DNA from: Methylopila sp. M107 | Lineage (GTDB): Bacteria; Pseudomonadota; Alphaproteobacteria; Rhizobiales; Methylopilaceae | Direction: 5' to 3' | NCBI RefSeq assembly: GCF_000384475.1 | Contig: NZ_ARWB01000001.1 | Span: 4,018,122-4,082,121, forward strand | Length of the DNA: 64,000 nt | Shown here: positions 1 through 8,626 of the stretch, piece after piece | How positions within the stretch are numbered: the stretch's first letter is position 1 | Layout: each line of letters starts with the position of its first letter | Made by a program: the position numbers and the translations under genes | The notes under the pieces: generated by a model | Databases searched by the model: none | What the model was told of the DNA's origin: nothing | Seen by the model: the letters and a program-made list of their open reading frames with translations, nothing else

Positions 1-61
1 GCCAGTCATGCGATCCGCTACTCGACCAAAGTCTGCAGCGGATCGCCGAGGGACGTCGGCC

Positions 62-1006
62 TTACTTGCCGATCTTGGCGAGTTCCTCGCGCAGCTCCGG
101 CACGGCGACGAACAGGTCCGCCACGAGGCCGTAGTCGGCGACCTGGAAGATCGGCGCCTCCTCGTCCTTGTTGATCGCGACGATGACCTTCGAGTCCTTC
201 ATGCCCGCGAGATGCTGGATCGCGCCCGAGATGCCGAGCGCGACGTAGAGCTCCGGCGCGACGACCTTGCCGGTCTGGCCGACCTGCTGGTCGTTCGGGG
301 CGTAGCCGCTGTCCACCGCCGCGCGCGACGCGCCGATCGCGGCGCCGAGCTGGTCGGCGAGCGGCTCGATGACTTCCTTGAACTTTTCCGACGAGCCGAG
401 GGCCCGGCCGCCCGAGACGATGATCTTGGCGGAGCCCAGCTCCGGACGGTCGGACTTGGTGAGGTCCTCGCCGACGAAACGCGACAGGCCGGGATCGGCC
501 GCCGCCGCGACGTCCTCGACCGCGGCCGAGCCGCCTTCGCCGGTCGCCTGGAACGCCGCGGTGCGGACCGTGACGATCTTCTTGGCGTCCTTCGACTTCA
601 CCGTCTGGATGGCGTTGCCGGCATAGACCGGGCGCTCGAACGTGTCGGGCGCCTCGACCTTGGAGATGTCCGAGATCTGCATCACGTCGAGCTTGGCGGC
701 GACGCGCGGCAGGATGTTCTTCCCCGTGGTTGAGGACGACGACACCAGCGCGTCATAGCCGTCGATCAGGCCGAGGATCAGCGCCGCGAAGGGCTCCGCG
801 AGGCCGTGGGCGTATTGGTCGCCGGAGGCGACCAGCACCTTCTCGACGCCGTCGAGCTTGGCGGCGGCCTCCGCCGCGCCCTTCGGCGAGGCGCCGGCGA
901 CCAGGATGTGGACCGGCGAGCCGATCTGTTTGGCGGCGGTCAGCGCCTTGGCGGTGGCGTCGCCGAGGGTGTCTTCGTGATGGTCCGCGAGCAGCAGGAT
1001 CGCCAT
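62..1006 (-). CDS. etfA: electron transfer flavoprotein subunit alpha
   Basis: The 314-residue protein matches EtfA along its whole length. EtfA pairs with EtfB as a soluble FAD/AMP heterodimer that takes electrons from acyl-CoA and other flavin dehydrogenases and passes them to ETF:ubiquinone oxidoreductase. The C-terminal FAD-binding segment (about residues 241-270) carries [14 protein letters not shown] followed by the GISGAIQHL signature. The start lies 2 bp after the etfB stop, so the two are one operon transcribed leftward. The stop is 61 bp from the window edge, so any further operon member lies outside. Confidence 0.96.
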   Translation of the reverse strand: MAILLLADHHEDTLGDATAKALTAAKQIGSPVHILVAGASPKGAAEAAAKLDGVEKVLVASGDQYAHGLAEPFAALILGLIDGYDALVSSSSTTGKNILPRVAAKLDVMQISDISKVEAPDTFERPVYAGNAIQTVKSKDAKKIVTVRTAAFQATGEGGSAAVEDVAAAADPGLSRFVGEDLTKSDRPELGSAKIIVSGGRALGSSEKFKEVIEPLADQLGAAIGASRAAVDSGYAPNDQQVGQTGKVVAPELYVALGISGAIQHLAGMKDSKVIVAINKDEEAPIFQVADYGLVADLFVAVPELREELAKIGK

Positions 1007-1008
1007 GG

Positions 1009-1758
1009 TCAGATCACTCCGGCTTCGTTCTTGAGCTTGCCGACGAGCTCGGCGACGGAGCCGACCTTGGCGCCGGCCTCGCGCTTCGCCGGCTCGACGG
1101 TCTTTAGGACTTCGAGACGCGGGCTCACGTCGACGCCGAGATCGGCCGCCGACTTCTCGTCGATCGGCTTCTTCTTGGCTTTCATGATGTTCGGCAGCGA
1201 GGCGTAGCGCGGCTCGTTGAGGCGAAGGTCCGTCGTCACCACCGCGGGGAGCTTCAGCCCGACCGTCTGCAGGCCGCCGTCGACCTCGCGGGTGACCTCG
1301 ACGCCGTCGCCGCCGGGCGCGACCTTGGACGCAAACGTGCCCTGCGGCCAGTCGAGCAAAGCGGCCAGCATCTGGCCTGTCTGGTTGCAGTCGTCGTCGA
1401 TCGCCTGCTTGCCCATGATGACGAGCTGCGGCGCTTCTTCCGCGACGATCTTGGCGAGAATCTTGGCGACGGCGAGAGGTTCGGTCAGGCCGTCGGTCTT
1501 CACGAGAATCCCACGGTCGCCGCCCATGGCGAGGCCGGTGCGGATGGTCTCGGCGGCCTGGGCGGGCCCGATCGACACGATCACGACCTCGGTCGCGGTC
1601 CCGGCTTCCTTGAGGCGGAGCGCCTCTTCGACGGCGATCTCGTCGAACGGGTTCATCGACATCTTGACGTTGGCGAGCTCGACGCCGGAACCGTCGGATT
1701 TGACGCGGATCTTGACGTTGTAATCGACCACGCGCTTGACCGGCACCAATACCTTCAT
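1009..1758 (-). CDS. etfB: electron transfer flavoprotein subunit beta
   Basis: EtfB, 249 residues from the internal ATG. It binds AMP and forms the base that holds the FAD domain of EtfA. The N-terminus [20 protein letters not shown] and the segment [16 protein letters not shown] are typical of the family. A GTG at 1770 lies in frame upstream, but the ATG at 1758 is preferred because homologues start with MKVLVPVKR and a purine-rich AAGGTGGA sits in front of it. It is the first gene of the etfBA operon. No other dehydrogenase gene adjoins it here, so the electron donor cannot be told from context. Confidence 0.95.
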   Translation of the reverse strand: MKVLVPVKRVVDYNVKIRVKSDGSGVELANVKMSMNPFDEIAVEEALRLKEAGTATEVVIVSIGPAQAAETIRTGLAMGGDRGILVKTDGLTEPLAVAKILAKIVAEEAPQLVIMGKQAIDDDCNQTGQMLAALLDWPQGTFASKVAPGGDGVEVTREVDGGLQTVGLKLPAVVTTDLRLNEPRYASLPNIMKAKKKPIDEKSAADLGVDVSPRLEVLKTVEPAKREAGAKVGSVAELVGKLKNEAGVI

Positions 1759-1927
1759 CGGGTCGTCCACCTTACGAAAATTGCCATCTGTCTCTTCGCC
1801 CGCAAACGTCGGCGGATGCGCGACGGCGGCGGCGCCTCTCTAGATAGGCGGCACGAAGCGGCGGACAGTAGGGGCCGGCAAAGCCCCAAGTCAACGCCGA
1901 GTGTGCGCTGCGAAATGATCCGAAGGT

Positions 1928-2881
1928 CTAAGCGTTGGAGGTGTTCGAAGCCGATGGCGGCGTGTCCGGAGGCGCCGGATCGTCAGTCTCGGGACGCTTG
2001 GCCAGCGCCGGGACTTTTGCGGTCATGGCGGTCGCGAGGCCCTCGAGAAAGTCGAGCGTCAGCCGGCGGATCGCCGGCGTGTCCTGGTCGAATCCCGTCT
2101 GCCGGCATCGGCTCTTGATCGCCATGAGCTCGATCAGCGCCTGCGACCGGAACAGCTCGCGATCGTACCAGTCGAAGAACGCCGCGTTGCCCAGGCGGTC
2201 GGCCTCGATGCGGCCCTCCGCGCGCGCATGGTTCCGGGCGCAATTGGCCGCGTAGGCGAAGCAGCATTCCTGGAAGGCGCGGTCCTCCGCGCGCACCGAA
2301 AAGCGCCGCGTCGCAAGGTCGGGGAGCGTCCACTCTGTCATGGCGACTTCGCCGGCCCGGATCGCGGCGAGGCGCCCCAGCAGACCCTTCTCGCCGTGGA
2401 CGAACTCGTGGAGGTCCGGCGGCTCGCCCGCGAGCCTGCGCATCCGCCCCGGCTCGCGCGCGCATTCATATTTGCGCCAGGCCCAGCGCTTGAGCCGCGC
2501 CGACCGCAGGTAGTCCGCCTCGGTGAACACGCCGATATGCGCGAGCAGGATCGGGCGGGCCAGCTTGGCGCGGGGCGGCTTGTAGGGGCCCTCGACGATC
2601 CGCAGCTCGAAGTCGACGCCGAGCGCCTCCAGCGCGGCGCCGACATTATCGCGCAACCGCGCGAGGCGCGCGCCGAGGTTGCGATCGAGCCGGCGCGCGA
2701 ACAGGAAGCAGTCGAGGTCCACCATCCGGGACGGGACCCACTCATAGACTGCGCTGGAGTTCCCGATCAGCGCCAGATCCTCGACCGCGCCTTCGTCCAG
2801 CAGGGCTATCAGCTGCGCGCGGGCGACGCCGACGGCCCGCGTCACCGCCTCGGGGGCGGGCCCGATGGCTTCCTCAGGCAT
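1928..2881 (-). CDS. nucleotidyltransferase-fold protein of unknown function
   Basis: A 317-residue soluble protein I cannot name. Residues 38-61 fit the polymerase-beta-type nucleotidyltransferase pattern: a G-N-S-S turn at about 40-43, then DLD at 55-57. A third acidic strand is possible at DFELR (91-95). The rest is helical and rich in Arg, Trp and Cys (FQECCFAYAANCARNHAR), and the last 25 residues are a Pro/Asp/Ser tail. The family includes antibiotic adenylyltransferases, MNT antitoxins and signal synthases, and nothing here chooses between them. It is divergent from a small membrane protein, with a 90 bp gap. The fold is inferred from motif spacing only. Confidence 0.6.
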   Translation of the reverse strand: MPEEAIGPAPEAVTRAVGVARAQLIALLDEGAVEDLALIGNSSAVYEWVPSRMVDLDCFLFARRLDRNLGARLARLRDNVGAALEALGVDFELRIVEGPYKPPRAKLARPILLAHIGVFTEADYLRSARLKRWAWRKYECAREPGRMRRLAGEPPDLHEFVHGEKGLLGRLAAIRAGEVAMTEWTLPDLATRRFSVRAEDRAFQECCFAYAANCARNHARAEGRIEADRLGNAAFFDWYDRELFRSQALIELMAIKSRCRQTGFDQDTPAIRRLTLDFLEGLATAMTAKVPALAKRPETDDPAPPDTPPSASNTSNA

Positions 2882-2971
2882 GGGACTGGTCAGGCATGGC
2901 GCGTACTATTCGCGTGCGAGATTGCTTGGCGCAGTTAAGCTGACCTCCGCGATCCATTCTGGGCGAAAGTC

Positions 2972-3469
2972 ATGACGCAAGTGACGGACAAGACCGGCAC
3001 GCCGGAACAGCTTCACGATGACCTGTGGGGAATGTATCAGGAGAACGTCAGCCAGTCGCGCCATCATGAAGACCAACGATCGAGCGTCGCGGGCACGCTG
3101 CTCACGATCGCCGGCGCCGTGGTCAGCCTGATCACGTTCAAGAACAAGATCGGGCCCTTCGACCTGCCGCTGACCATACTCATGACGGCGATCGGCATTT
3201 TCGGGATGATGTTTTCCTACAAGCAGTACGAGCGCTCGTGCCTGCATCTCGAGCGCGCGCGCCAGTATCGCGACGCCGTCGACGCGTTCTTCGAAGGCGG
3301 GCCGGTGAAGACCATCAAACTGGCCGCCGACGCCAAGAACGCCGAAGCGTTTCCGCGCTTCTCGAAGCTGCGGCTCAACGTGTTCTGGATGTCGCTCTAC
3401 GGACTGATCGCGCTGCTCGGCGTGATCCTGACGGGGGTCGCGATCTTCTGGCCGGTGACCGCGGCGTAG
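2972..3469 (+). CDS. small membrane protein, two N-proximal and one C-terminal TM helix
   Basis: A 165-residue protein of unknown function. A charged N-terminus (about 35 residues) is followed by two hydrophobic segments (SVAGTLLTIAGAVVSLITF and LTILMTAIGIFGMMF). A cytosolic-looking helical stretch then contains YKQYERSCLHLERARQYRDAV, and a third membrane span lies near the C-terminus (MSLYGLIALLGVILTGVAIF). The arrangement of paired TM helices plus a coiled segment resembles SLATT-type membrane effectors, but I see no diagnostic motif, so this is only a comparison. It is divergent from the nucleotidyltransferase-fold gene and ends 16 bp before the convergent rhomboid gene. Confidence 0.7.
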   Translation: MTQVTDKTGTPEQLHDDLWGMYQENVSQSRHHEDQRSSVAGTLLTIAGAVVSLITFKNKIGPFDLPLTILMTAIGIFGMMFSYKQYERSCLHLERARQYRDAVDAFFEGGPVKTIKLAADAKNAEAFPRFSKLRLNVFWMSLYGLIALLGVILTGVAIFWPVTAA

Positions 3470-3485
3470 ATTTCCCGCGCTTAGC

Positions 3486-4223
3486 TCAGGCCGGGCCCTG
3501 CGCCGGCCGTTCGCCGCGGCGCTGGATGCGGGCGCGGAGGTCCCGGTCGAACAGCCGCACGTCCGGGCGCTTCAGCGCGATCACCAGCACGGCGCCGGTG
3601 ACGAAGCCGCCGACATGCGCCCACCAGGCGATGTCGGTCGCGCCCGACAGCAGCGCGTTGCCGGCCTGGAACACGCCCCACGCGCCGATGATCCAGAAGG
3701 CGCGCAGCCGGAGCGGCACGCGATAGAACAGCAGCACCCAGACCTTCACCTGCGGGTGCAGCATGACATAGGCCGCGACCACGCCCGACACGACGCCCGA
3801 GGCGCCGACCAACGGCGCGTCGACATTGGCCGCGCTCGCCGCGTGGGCGAGGCCCGCTCCGACGCCGCACAGCAGCAGGAAGATCACGTAGCGCAGGTGC
3901 CCGAGGTCGTCCTCGACATTGTCGCCGAACACCCAGAGGAACAGCATGTTGCCGGCGAGATGGACGAAGCCGCCGTGCAGGAACAGGGATGTGCCGAGCG
4001 TCGTCCATGCCGGCACGAAGGCGTAGCCCGCCGGCAGCACCGCGTCGCCGAACAGGACGCTCGGGATCAGGCCGAACGACACCACGGCCCAGCCGCGCTC
4101 GGGCGCGACCCAGCCGGACTGGAACAGGACGTAGATCAGCGTGCAGGCGGCGATGAAGCCATAGGTCACCCATGGCCGCTTGATGCGGCGCACGGGAGCG
4201 TCGTCCAGGATCGGGACGAACAT
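3486..4223 (-). CDS. rhomboid family intramembrane serine protease
   Basis: A 245-residue polytopic protein. Rhomboids cleave transmembrane helices inside the lipid bilayer with a Ser-His dyad. The nucleophile motif G-A-S-G is visible in LVGASGVVSGVVAAY, and the partner His is in WWAHVGGFVTG. The HGGFVHLAGNMLFLWVFGDNVED segment matches the conserved L1 loop/TM2 region with its HxxxN. The start MFVPILDDAPVRRIKRPWVTY is the usual N-terminus of the alphaproteobacterial subfamily. The substrate is unknown and the neighbours give no clue. Confidence 0.92.
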   Translation of the reverse strand: MFVPILDDAPVRRIKRPWVTYGFIAACTLIYVLFQSGWVAPERGWAVVSFGLIPSVLFGDAVLPAGYAFVPAWTTLGTSLFLHGGFVHLAGNMLFLWVFGDNVEDDLGHLRYVIFLLLCGVGAGLAHAASAANVDAPLVGASGVVSGVVAAYVMLHPQVKVWVLLFYRVPLRLRAFWIIGAWGVFQAGNALLSGATDIAWWAHVGGFVTGAVLVIALKRPDVRLFDRDLRARIQRRGERPAQGPA

Positions 4224-4338
4224 GGGCGTCCAAGGGCTCGGGGACGCGGGCGGAGTTGCCTCGCATCTCGACGAAACTATGGCGAGGCGCGGGGCCCCAG
4301 TTCAAGGCCTGCGCGGCTGGCGGCGCCGGTTCGCGCGG

Positions 4339-4908
4339 TCAGCGTGTCTTTCCGGGCGCCCATAGCACGTCGCCGGCCTGAAGGTTCGCGACCCGCGCGG
4401 CGACGAACAGATAGTCCGACAGCCGATTGATGTAGCGCTTGGCGGCGGGCGTCACGTCCTCGCGCTCAGCTAGCGCCGTGACCAGCCGCTCGGCGCGGCG
4501 CGCGATCGTCCGCGCCATGTGGAGATGCGCCGCGAGCGGCGTTCCGGCCGGCAGCACGAAGGATTTCAGTGGCTCGAGCCGGGCGTTCAGCGCGTCGATG
4601 TCGTGTTCGAGCCGCTCGACCTGGGTGTCGACGATGCGCAGCGGCTCGTAGCCAAGATCCTTGCCGTCGTCGACGGTGGCGAGGTCCGCGCCGAGGTCGA
4701 ACAGCTCGTTCTGGATGCGCGCGAGCGCCGCCTCGATCTCCGGCTCCACTGCGGCGTGGAGGCGCGCGAGCCCGACGGCTGCGTTGGTCTCGTCGACCGT
4801 GCCGAACGACTCGATCCTGAGATCGTGCTTGGCGCGGCGCGGCCCGACCGCCAGCCCCGTGGTGCCGTCGTCGCCGGTGCGGGTGTAGATTTTGTTGAGC
4901 TTGACCAT
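4339..4908 (-). CDS. PduO-type cob(I)alamin / cob(I)yrinic acid adenosyltransferase
   Basis: A 189-residue ATP:corrinoid adenosyltransferase that makes adenosylcobalamin for B12-dependent mutases and ribonucleotide reductase. The N-terminal ATP-binding motif TRTGDDGTTGL (residues 9-19) and the C-proximal RTIARRAERLV and INRLSDYLFVAAR motifs define the PduO family, as opposed to the CobA/CobO type. It stands alone between the rhomboid gene and a toxin-antitoxin remnant, with no other cobalamin genes near. Confidence 0.93.
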   Translation of the reverse strand: MVKLNKIYTRTGDDGTTGLAVGPRRAKHDLRIESFGTVDETNAAVGLARLHAAVEPEIEAALARIQNELFDLGADLATVDDGKDLGYEPLRIVDTQVERLEHDIDALNARLEPLKSFVLPAGTPLAAHLHMARTIARRAERLVTALAEREDVTPAAKRYINRLSDYLFVAARVANLQAGDVLWAPGKTR

Positions 4909-5048
4909 GTCATTCCCGATGCGTCGATCGCGCGGAGGAGCGGTTTCATCCGCTCAAGCCGCGCAAATGACAAGCGAAAGCGGCCTTCGCATTTTGGATG
5001 CAGGTCCGTCATTGGTGCGATAAAATCGCACCGGACCCGGAGGATGTG

Positions 5049-5330
5049 ATGGCCGCGACCGAAAAACGCTCGTTCACGCTGCCGAAAGAGCAGGCGGCCT
5101 TCATCGACAGGCTTGTGGAGTCGGGCGCCTACGCCACCAGCAGCGAGGTCATCCGCGACGGCCTGCGCGCCCTGCAGGAGCGAGACGCCGCGATCGAGCG
5201 CTGGCTGCGCGAGGAGGTCGTGCCGACCTACGACAGGATGAAGGCTGATCCGAGCAGGGGCCTCACATCCGAGCAGGTGATGGGTGAGATACGGGCGCGC
5301 AACGCCGCTCGGCTCAAGGCGGAGGCGTAA
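5049..5330 (+). CDS. ParD-like ribbon-helix-helix antitoxin
   Basis: A 93-residue ParD/CC2985-type antitoxin. The RHH DNA-binding region is at the N-terminus (RSFTLPKEQAAFIDRLVESGAYATSSEVIRDGLRAL), followed by an acidic, charged toxin-binding tail. The ATG at 5049 is preceded by GGAGG with good spacing. RHH antitoxins bind and neutralise the partner ParE and repress their own promoter. Here the downstream parE is broken (no usable start, an internal TAA and a disrupted 3' end), so this antitoxin appears to be an orphan, kept by chance or for autorepression or cross-neutralisation. Confidence 0.85.
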   Translation: MAATEKRSFTLPKEQAAFIDRLVESGAYATSSEVIRDGLRALQERDAAIERWLREEVVPTYDRMKADPSRGLTSEQVMGEIRARNAARLKAEA

Positions 5331-5332
5331 GG

Positions 5333-5500
5333 GTCCGCGCGGCCGTCCTCTCGCCCTAAGTGCGTGGGGACCTTCGCGCCATCGAAGACTTCATCAGCGA
5401 AGAAGGAAGTCCGGCGAACGCGATACGCTACGTCGAGCGAATCGGCGTGCAGGAGGATGCAAATTGCTTCCGGCGCAAATGCCGGGCCTTCTCTTCTTAG
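5333..5500 (+). pseudogene. degenerate parE-like toxin gene
   Basis: Directly after the parD stop, frame 5333 reads VRAAVLSP, a TAA stop at 5357-5359, then VRGDLRAIEDFISEEG and ANAIRYVERI. This is the N-terminal half of a ParE toxin (usual pattern: SPxARADLRxIxxYI...AxxYVxRI). The first codon is GTC, not a start. After YVERI a shift to the next frame gives ACRRM, like the ParE ACRRL helix, before similarity ends near the 3' end of the low-GC DUF2971 gene. So there are at least three lesions: lost start, nonsense codon and frameshift/truncation. The toxin cannot be made. Confidence 0.7.
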
Positions 5501-6429
5501 ATCGCAATCTCTGACACAGTGCCGTCAGCTTGCGATATTTGCGTGCGGTAAAGTCGCGCTTTTGGATAGGCTTGCAGCTCGGCTCTCAAGGCATCGACAA
5601 AGTCCGGATCGGCGCGATGACCAACGATCACGCGCTCCACAGCACTTCGGTCGAACTTATTCAGCAGAACATCGTCCGGTTGGGTCGCTATAATCCTGTC
5701 TGCCTGCTCTCGTCGAATAATCTTTCGCCATTCTCTTTCATTCGCCCAATCAGTTTGCTTGGAGAAGAGCGCCCCAATCGGATCGTCGAAAAACTCATTG
5801 ATCATGTCATTCCGATAGGAAATGGGAAAAAACCTACTTCCATTTTCAGGCGATGGGGTAAGGCTGCCATCTGCGGTATCGAAACTGATCACGTAGCCTG
5901 TCCAGTTCGCGGCATAGTGCGCCCACATCGACGGACTGTGCGGCTGCTCAGAAACTGAGAGAGCTGCAGTCTTCTTCGCGAAGTTATTCAGTATGTGCAT
6001 TATAAAATCTTGATTTCCAAATGTTTTTGGAAGAAAATTATCTAAGAAATTTGCCATAAGGGTCGGCGCATTCTCCTCCACCGAACGAATGCGCGGATCG
6101 TTGCGATTTTGTTTTAGCCAACGTCTAGCATTTCTGAGAGACATATTCTGGGCCTCAGCAATCGCTTTGACCATTTCCTCTTCGATATTGATGGAGGCAG
6201 TGGTTGCTCGGACCGCCTTCTTCATCTTTTGCCCATACATTGTCTCAAACGTTCGACGGATCTCGAACACATCATTAGTCCCATAAAGTTGGGTATAGCG
6301 GATGTTCGCGTTCTGAAGTACGTCAATCCTCTCAGGCGATAGATACTTATAGAGAAGAGGCGGAGCTGCTGGCGGCTCTTTGAGATGAGCAACAAGCTCA
6401 TCGACAATATCTTCTGCGACATCAGCCAT
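5497..6429 (-). CDS. DUF2971 domain protein, probable acquired gene
   Basis: A 310-residue soluble protein. The DUF2971 pattern is visible: LLYKYLSPERIDVLQNANIRY near the N-terminus, the TQLYGTNDVFE turn, SMWAHYAANWTGYVISFD in the middle and WANEREWRKI towards the end. The function of the family is not established; members often occur in variable or defence-associated regions. The gene is visibly AT-richer than its neighbours and uses codons such as AAA, AAT and ATT that the surrounding genes avoid, which suggests recent horizontal acquisition. Its 3' end abuts the decayed parE, so insertion may have helped destroy that gene. Confidence 0.8.
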   Translation of the reverse strand: MADVAEDIVDELVAHLKEPPAAPPLLYKYLSPERIDVLQNANIRYTQLYGTNDVFEIRRTFETMYGQKMKKAVRATTASINIEEEMVKAIAEAQNMSLRNARRWLKQNRNDPRIRSVEENAPTLMANFLDNFLPKTFGNQDFIMHILNNFAKKTAALSVSEQPHSPSMWAHYAANWTGYVISFDTADGSLTPSPENGSRFFPISYRNDMINEFFDDPIGALFSKQTDWANEREWRKIIRREQADRIIATQPDDVLLNKFDRSAVERVIVGHRADPDFVDALRAELQAYPKARLYRTQISQADGTVSEIAI

Positions 6430-6610
6430 CGGTCACCCACCACACAACAGTGCCTTCCCTGCCTGCATGTAGGAGCTATCCGAACGACGAGAAAGCGTTA
6501 GTCGCAACGGAACGAGGGCCGTTCGGCTCGCGCGACTAGCGGACACACTGAGCGTCAACTGAGGGGCCAAAAAGGCTTTTTAGCGAACTTGGCCGCCGTG
6601 CCGCCTTCGC

Positions 6611-6814
6611 TCACCCCGGCCGCGAGCCCATGATCCAGAGCGTCGCCATGATCAGCACGATGGCGACGAATTGCAGGATCACCCGCCAGCGCATGAAATT
6701 CTGGGACGCGCTCGCGGAGCCGCCGCGCAGCATGTTGATGAGCCCGAGCAGGAGCACGACGGCTACCGCGCCGATCGCGACGGGCAGAACGAAGGCGGAC
6801 ATCGCTGAGGCCAT
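6611..6814 (-). CDS. HIG1-domain twin-transmembrane protein
   Basis: A 67-residue protein from the ATG at 6814 (an in-frame ATG lies at 6844, but MASAMSAFVLPVAIGAVAVV is the usual start). It has two hydrophobic helices, AFVLPVAIGAVAVVLLLGLINML and VILQFVAIVLIMATLWIM, joined by a short basic turn with NFMRWRV. This is the hypoxia-induced/HIG1 twin-TM layout common in alphaproteobacteria, where such proteins are associated with respiratory complexes (family knowledge). It lies 39 bp downstream of tspO and on the same strand, so is probably co-transcribed. Confidence 0.8.
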   Translation of the reverse strand: MASAMSAFVLPVAIGAVAVVLLLGLINMLRGGSASASQNFMRWRVILQFVAIVLIMATLWIMGSRPG

Positions 6815-6853
6815 GACGGACCGTCGTCCTTCCTGCCGGGGCAAGCGCCGGCG

Positions 6854-7363
6854 TCAGTTGAGCGCGAGGATCGCGGCGTTCAGCACGGCCGCGAACCCGA
6901 CCCACGCCAGATAGGGCCACAGCAGCGCCGCCGCGAGCCCGTCGATTGCACGAAAGCGCGCGATCGTCCATGCGATGGCGGCGAGCAGCAGGCCGATCTC
7001 GATCAGCCCGAGCAGCGGCGACCGCGCGGCGAAGAATGCGAACGACCAGCCGATGTTGAGTACGAGCTGGACCGCGAAGGCGATCAGCGCGCCCCGTCGC
7101 GAAGCGCCCTCCGACAGCATGACGACCCGCCAGAGCGAGACCGCCATCAGCGCGAACAGGATCGTCCAGGCGATCGGGAAGGCGGCGTTCGGCGGATTGA
7201 ACGCGGGTTTTGCGAGCCCCTCGTACCACGGCGACAGGTTCGGCGTGGTCGCGAGCGAGCCGAGCGCCGCGGCCGCGAAGCAAAGCGCCGTCGCGCCGAC
7301 GAGGACGGCGAGGGAGCGGGCGGACAGGAGCTGCGGCGAGGCGGGGTTCGCTGGTTCGACCAT
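6854..7363 (-). CDS. tspO: TspO/MBR family tryptophan-rich sensory protein
   Basis: A 169-residue five-helix membrane protein. TspO binds porphyrins and tryptophan derivatives and in alphaproteobacteria modulates tetrapyrrole-dependent gene expression. Diagnostic segments are the first-loop LSPWYEGLAKPAFNPPNAAFPIAWTILF, the NIGWSFAFFAARSPLLGLIEI helix and C-terminal WPYLAWVGFAAVLNAAI. The ATG at 7363 is chosen because the first TM begins about 15 residues later. It follows rimM on the same strand at 127 bp, where trmD would be expected in the standard ffh operon. Confidence 0.92.
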   Translation of the reverse strand: MVEPANPASPQLLSARSLAVLVGATALCFAAAALGSLATTPNLSPWYEGLAKPAFNPPNAAFPIAWTILFALMAVSLWRVVMLSEGASRRGALIAFAVQLVLNIGWSFAFFAARSPLLGLIEIGLLLAAIAWTIARFRAIDGLAAALLWPYLAWVGFAAVLNAAILALN

Positions 7364-7490
7364 TGCGTCGTTTCGCTCCCGGTGATGCGGCGCCTCCGCG
7401 CGGCCAAGCGGCCCGTATGGCCCGGCCATGCGGCCGGCTGGCCACGTTTTCCGATACGTCAGAATGACGGCGTCGGACCGCGCCGATCCG

Positions 7491-8030
7491 TCAGCTCTCC
7501 GGCTTCCCCGGCTCGTCCAGCGCGCCTTCCGGCGGGTCGACGACGATGCGTCCGCCGGCGACGTCGACCACGGGGACGACCGCCTTGCTGAAGGGCAGGT
7601 AGACGGTGCGCCGCGCGCCGGAGAGCCTGATCTCGACGAGGTCGTCGGCCCCGAAATTCTGTAGAGCCGCAACCTCTCCGAGGATCTCGCCGGACGAGGT
7701 CTCGACCCGCAGACCGATGAGGTCGGCGTGGTAGAACTCGTCGTCGTCGGGCGCCGGCAGCGCCTCGCGCGGGGCGTAGAGCGCGGCGCCGGTCAGCGCC
7801 TCCGCGGCCTCGCGGGTGTCGACGCCCTTGAAGCGGACGACGACCATCTCGCCCTTCACCGGGCGAAGCGACGTGACGGCCAGCATGCGGCCGTCCGCCA
7901 TGGCCAGCGGGCCATAGGCGGAGAGCGACGTCGGATCTTCCGTAAAGGTCTTCACGCGCGCCTCCCCGCGCACGCCATGGGGCGCGCCGACGACGCCGAT
8001 CTGGACGAGGCGGGGGGAGTTTTCAGACAT
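7491..8030 (-). CDS. rimM: 16S rRNA processing protein RimM
   Basis: A 179-residue ribosome maturation factor that binds S19 and assists 30S head assembly. The N-terminal RimM domain begins with VQIGVVGAPHGVRGEARVKTFTEDP, and the C-terminal PRC-barrel includes EFYHADLIGLRVET and YLPFSKAVVPVVDVAGGRIVVDPPEG. Translation from ATG 8030 gives MSENSPRLVQIG, a normal length. It is third in the ffh-rpsP-rimM operon. The 57 bp gap to rpsP is filled by a perfect inverted repeat. trmD and rplS, which usually follow, are absent. Confidence 0.95.
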   Translation of the reverse strand: MSENSPRLVQIGVVGAPHGVRGEARVKTFTEDPTSLSAYGPLAMADGRMLAVTSLRPVKGEMVVVRFKGVDTREAAEALTGAALYAPREALPAPDDDEFYHADLIGLRVETSSGEILGEVAALQNFGADDLVEIRLSGARRTVYLPFSKAVVPVVDVAGGRIVVDPPEGALDEPGKPES

Positions 8031-8043
8031 GCGTTTCGAGCCG

Positions 8044-8078
8044 CGCCCTTGTCCCGGCTCGAGGCCGGGACAAGGGCG
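8044..8078. repeat. type B palindromic repeat between rpsP and rimM
   Basis: A 35 bp perfect inverted repeat: a 15 bp arm CGCCCTTGTCCCGGC, a 5 bp loop and the exact complement. It is the short form of the TGTCCCGG repeat seen elsewhere in the window (35146-35270, 51545-51647). Inside a transcribed operon it would form a strong RNA hairpin between the two cistrons. Confidence 0.85.
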
Positions 8079-8086
8079 TCGCGGAA

Positions 8087-8473
8087 TTACGCCGCGGCGT
8101 CTTCGCCGGCAGGCTCGGCCGGCTTCTCGGCGGCCTTGGCGGCGGCGGCATCGGCGGCGGCGGCGCGCTCCTGGGCCTTCTTGCCAGGCTCGGCCTTCTT
8201 CGGGTTGTTGCGGGCCTCGCGCTTCAGCAGGCCGGCGTCGTCGAGGAAGCGATGGACGCGGTCGGTCGGGGTCGCGCCCTTGGCGAGCCACTCCTTAGCC
8301 TTCTCGAGGTCGAGCACGACGCGGTCGGCGGCGTCCTTGGCGACGAGCGGATTGAACGAGCCGATGCGCTCGATGAAGCGGCCGTCACGCGGATAGCGCG
8401 AGTCGGCGACGACGATGCGGTAGAACGGACGCTTCTTGGCGCCGCCGCGGGCGAGACGGATCTTCAGGGACAT
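8087..8473 (-). CDS. rpsP: 30S ribosomal protein S16
   Basis: A 128-residue S16. The core (about residues 1-80) begins [26 protein letters not shown] and includes [18 protein letters not shown], which bind 16S rRNA in the 30S body. It then carries a lineage-type extension rich in Ala, Lys and Glu ([20 protein letters not shown] and on), making it about 45 residues longer than the E. coli protein. Such disordered tails are common in alphaproteobacterial S16. Second gene of the ffh operon. Confidence 0.97.
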   Translation of the reverse strand: MSLKIRLARGGAKKRPFYRIVVADSRYPRDGRFIERIGSFNPLVAKDAADRVVLDLEKAKEWLAKGATPTDRVHRFLDDAGLLKREARNNPKKAEPGKKAQERAAAADAAAAKAAEKPAEPAGEDAAA

Positions 8474-8512
8474 TTTTTCTTTCCTTCCAAAATCTTAGTC
8501 ATTTCAGAACTG

Positions 8513-8605
8513 CGTCATCCCCCGGCTCGTCCGGGGGATCCAGGCTTGATCGTTAAGCGCCGCGCAGCGGATGGGTGGATGCCCCGGACAAGCCGGGGCA
8601 TGACG
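8513..8605. repeat. type A-like inverted repeat between ffh and rpsP
   Basis: Begins GTCATCCCCCGGCTCGTCCG and ends GGACAAGCCGGGGCATGAC, so its outer arms pair, with a smaller hairpin (CCCCCGG/CCGGGGG) at the left end. It fills the gap between the ffh stop and the rpsP start and is a divergent member of the CCGTCATG...CATGACGG family. Confidence 0.7.
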
Positions 8606-8626
8606 AGGTGTTGGCGAATACGGGCG

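Noticed and set aside
3486..4223. Rhomboid as part of a defence or secretion cluster
   Set aside because: Neighbours are unrelated housekeeping or unknown genes, and the protein is an ordinary member of its family.
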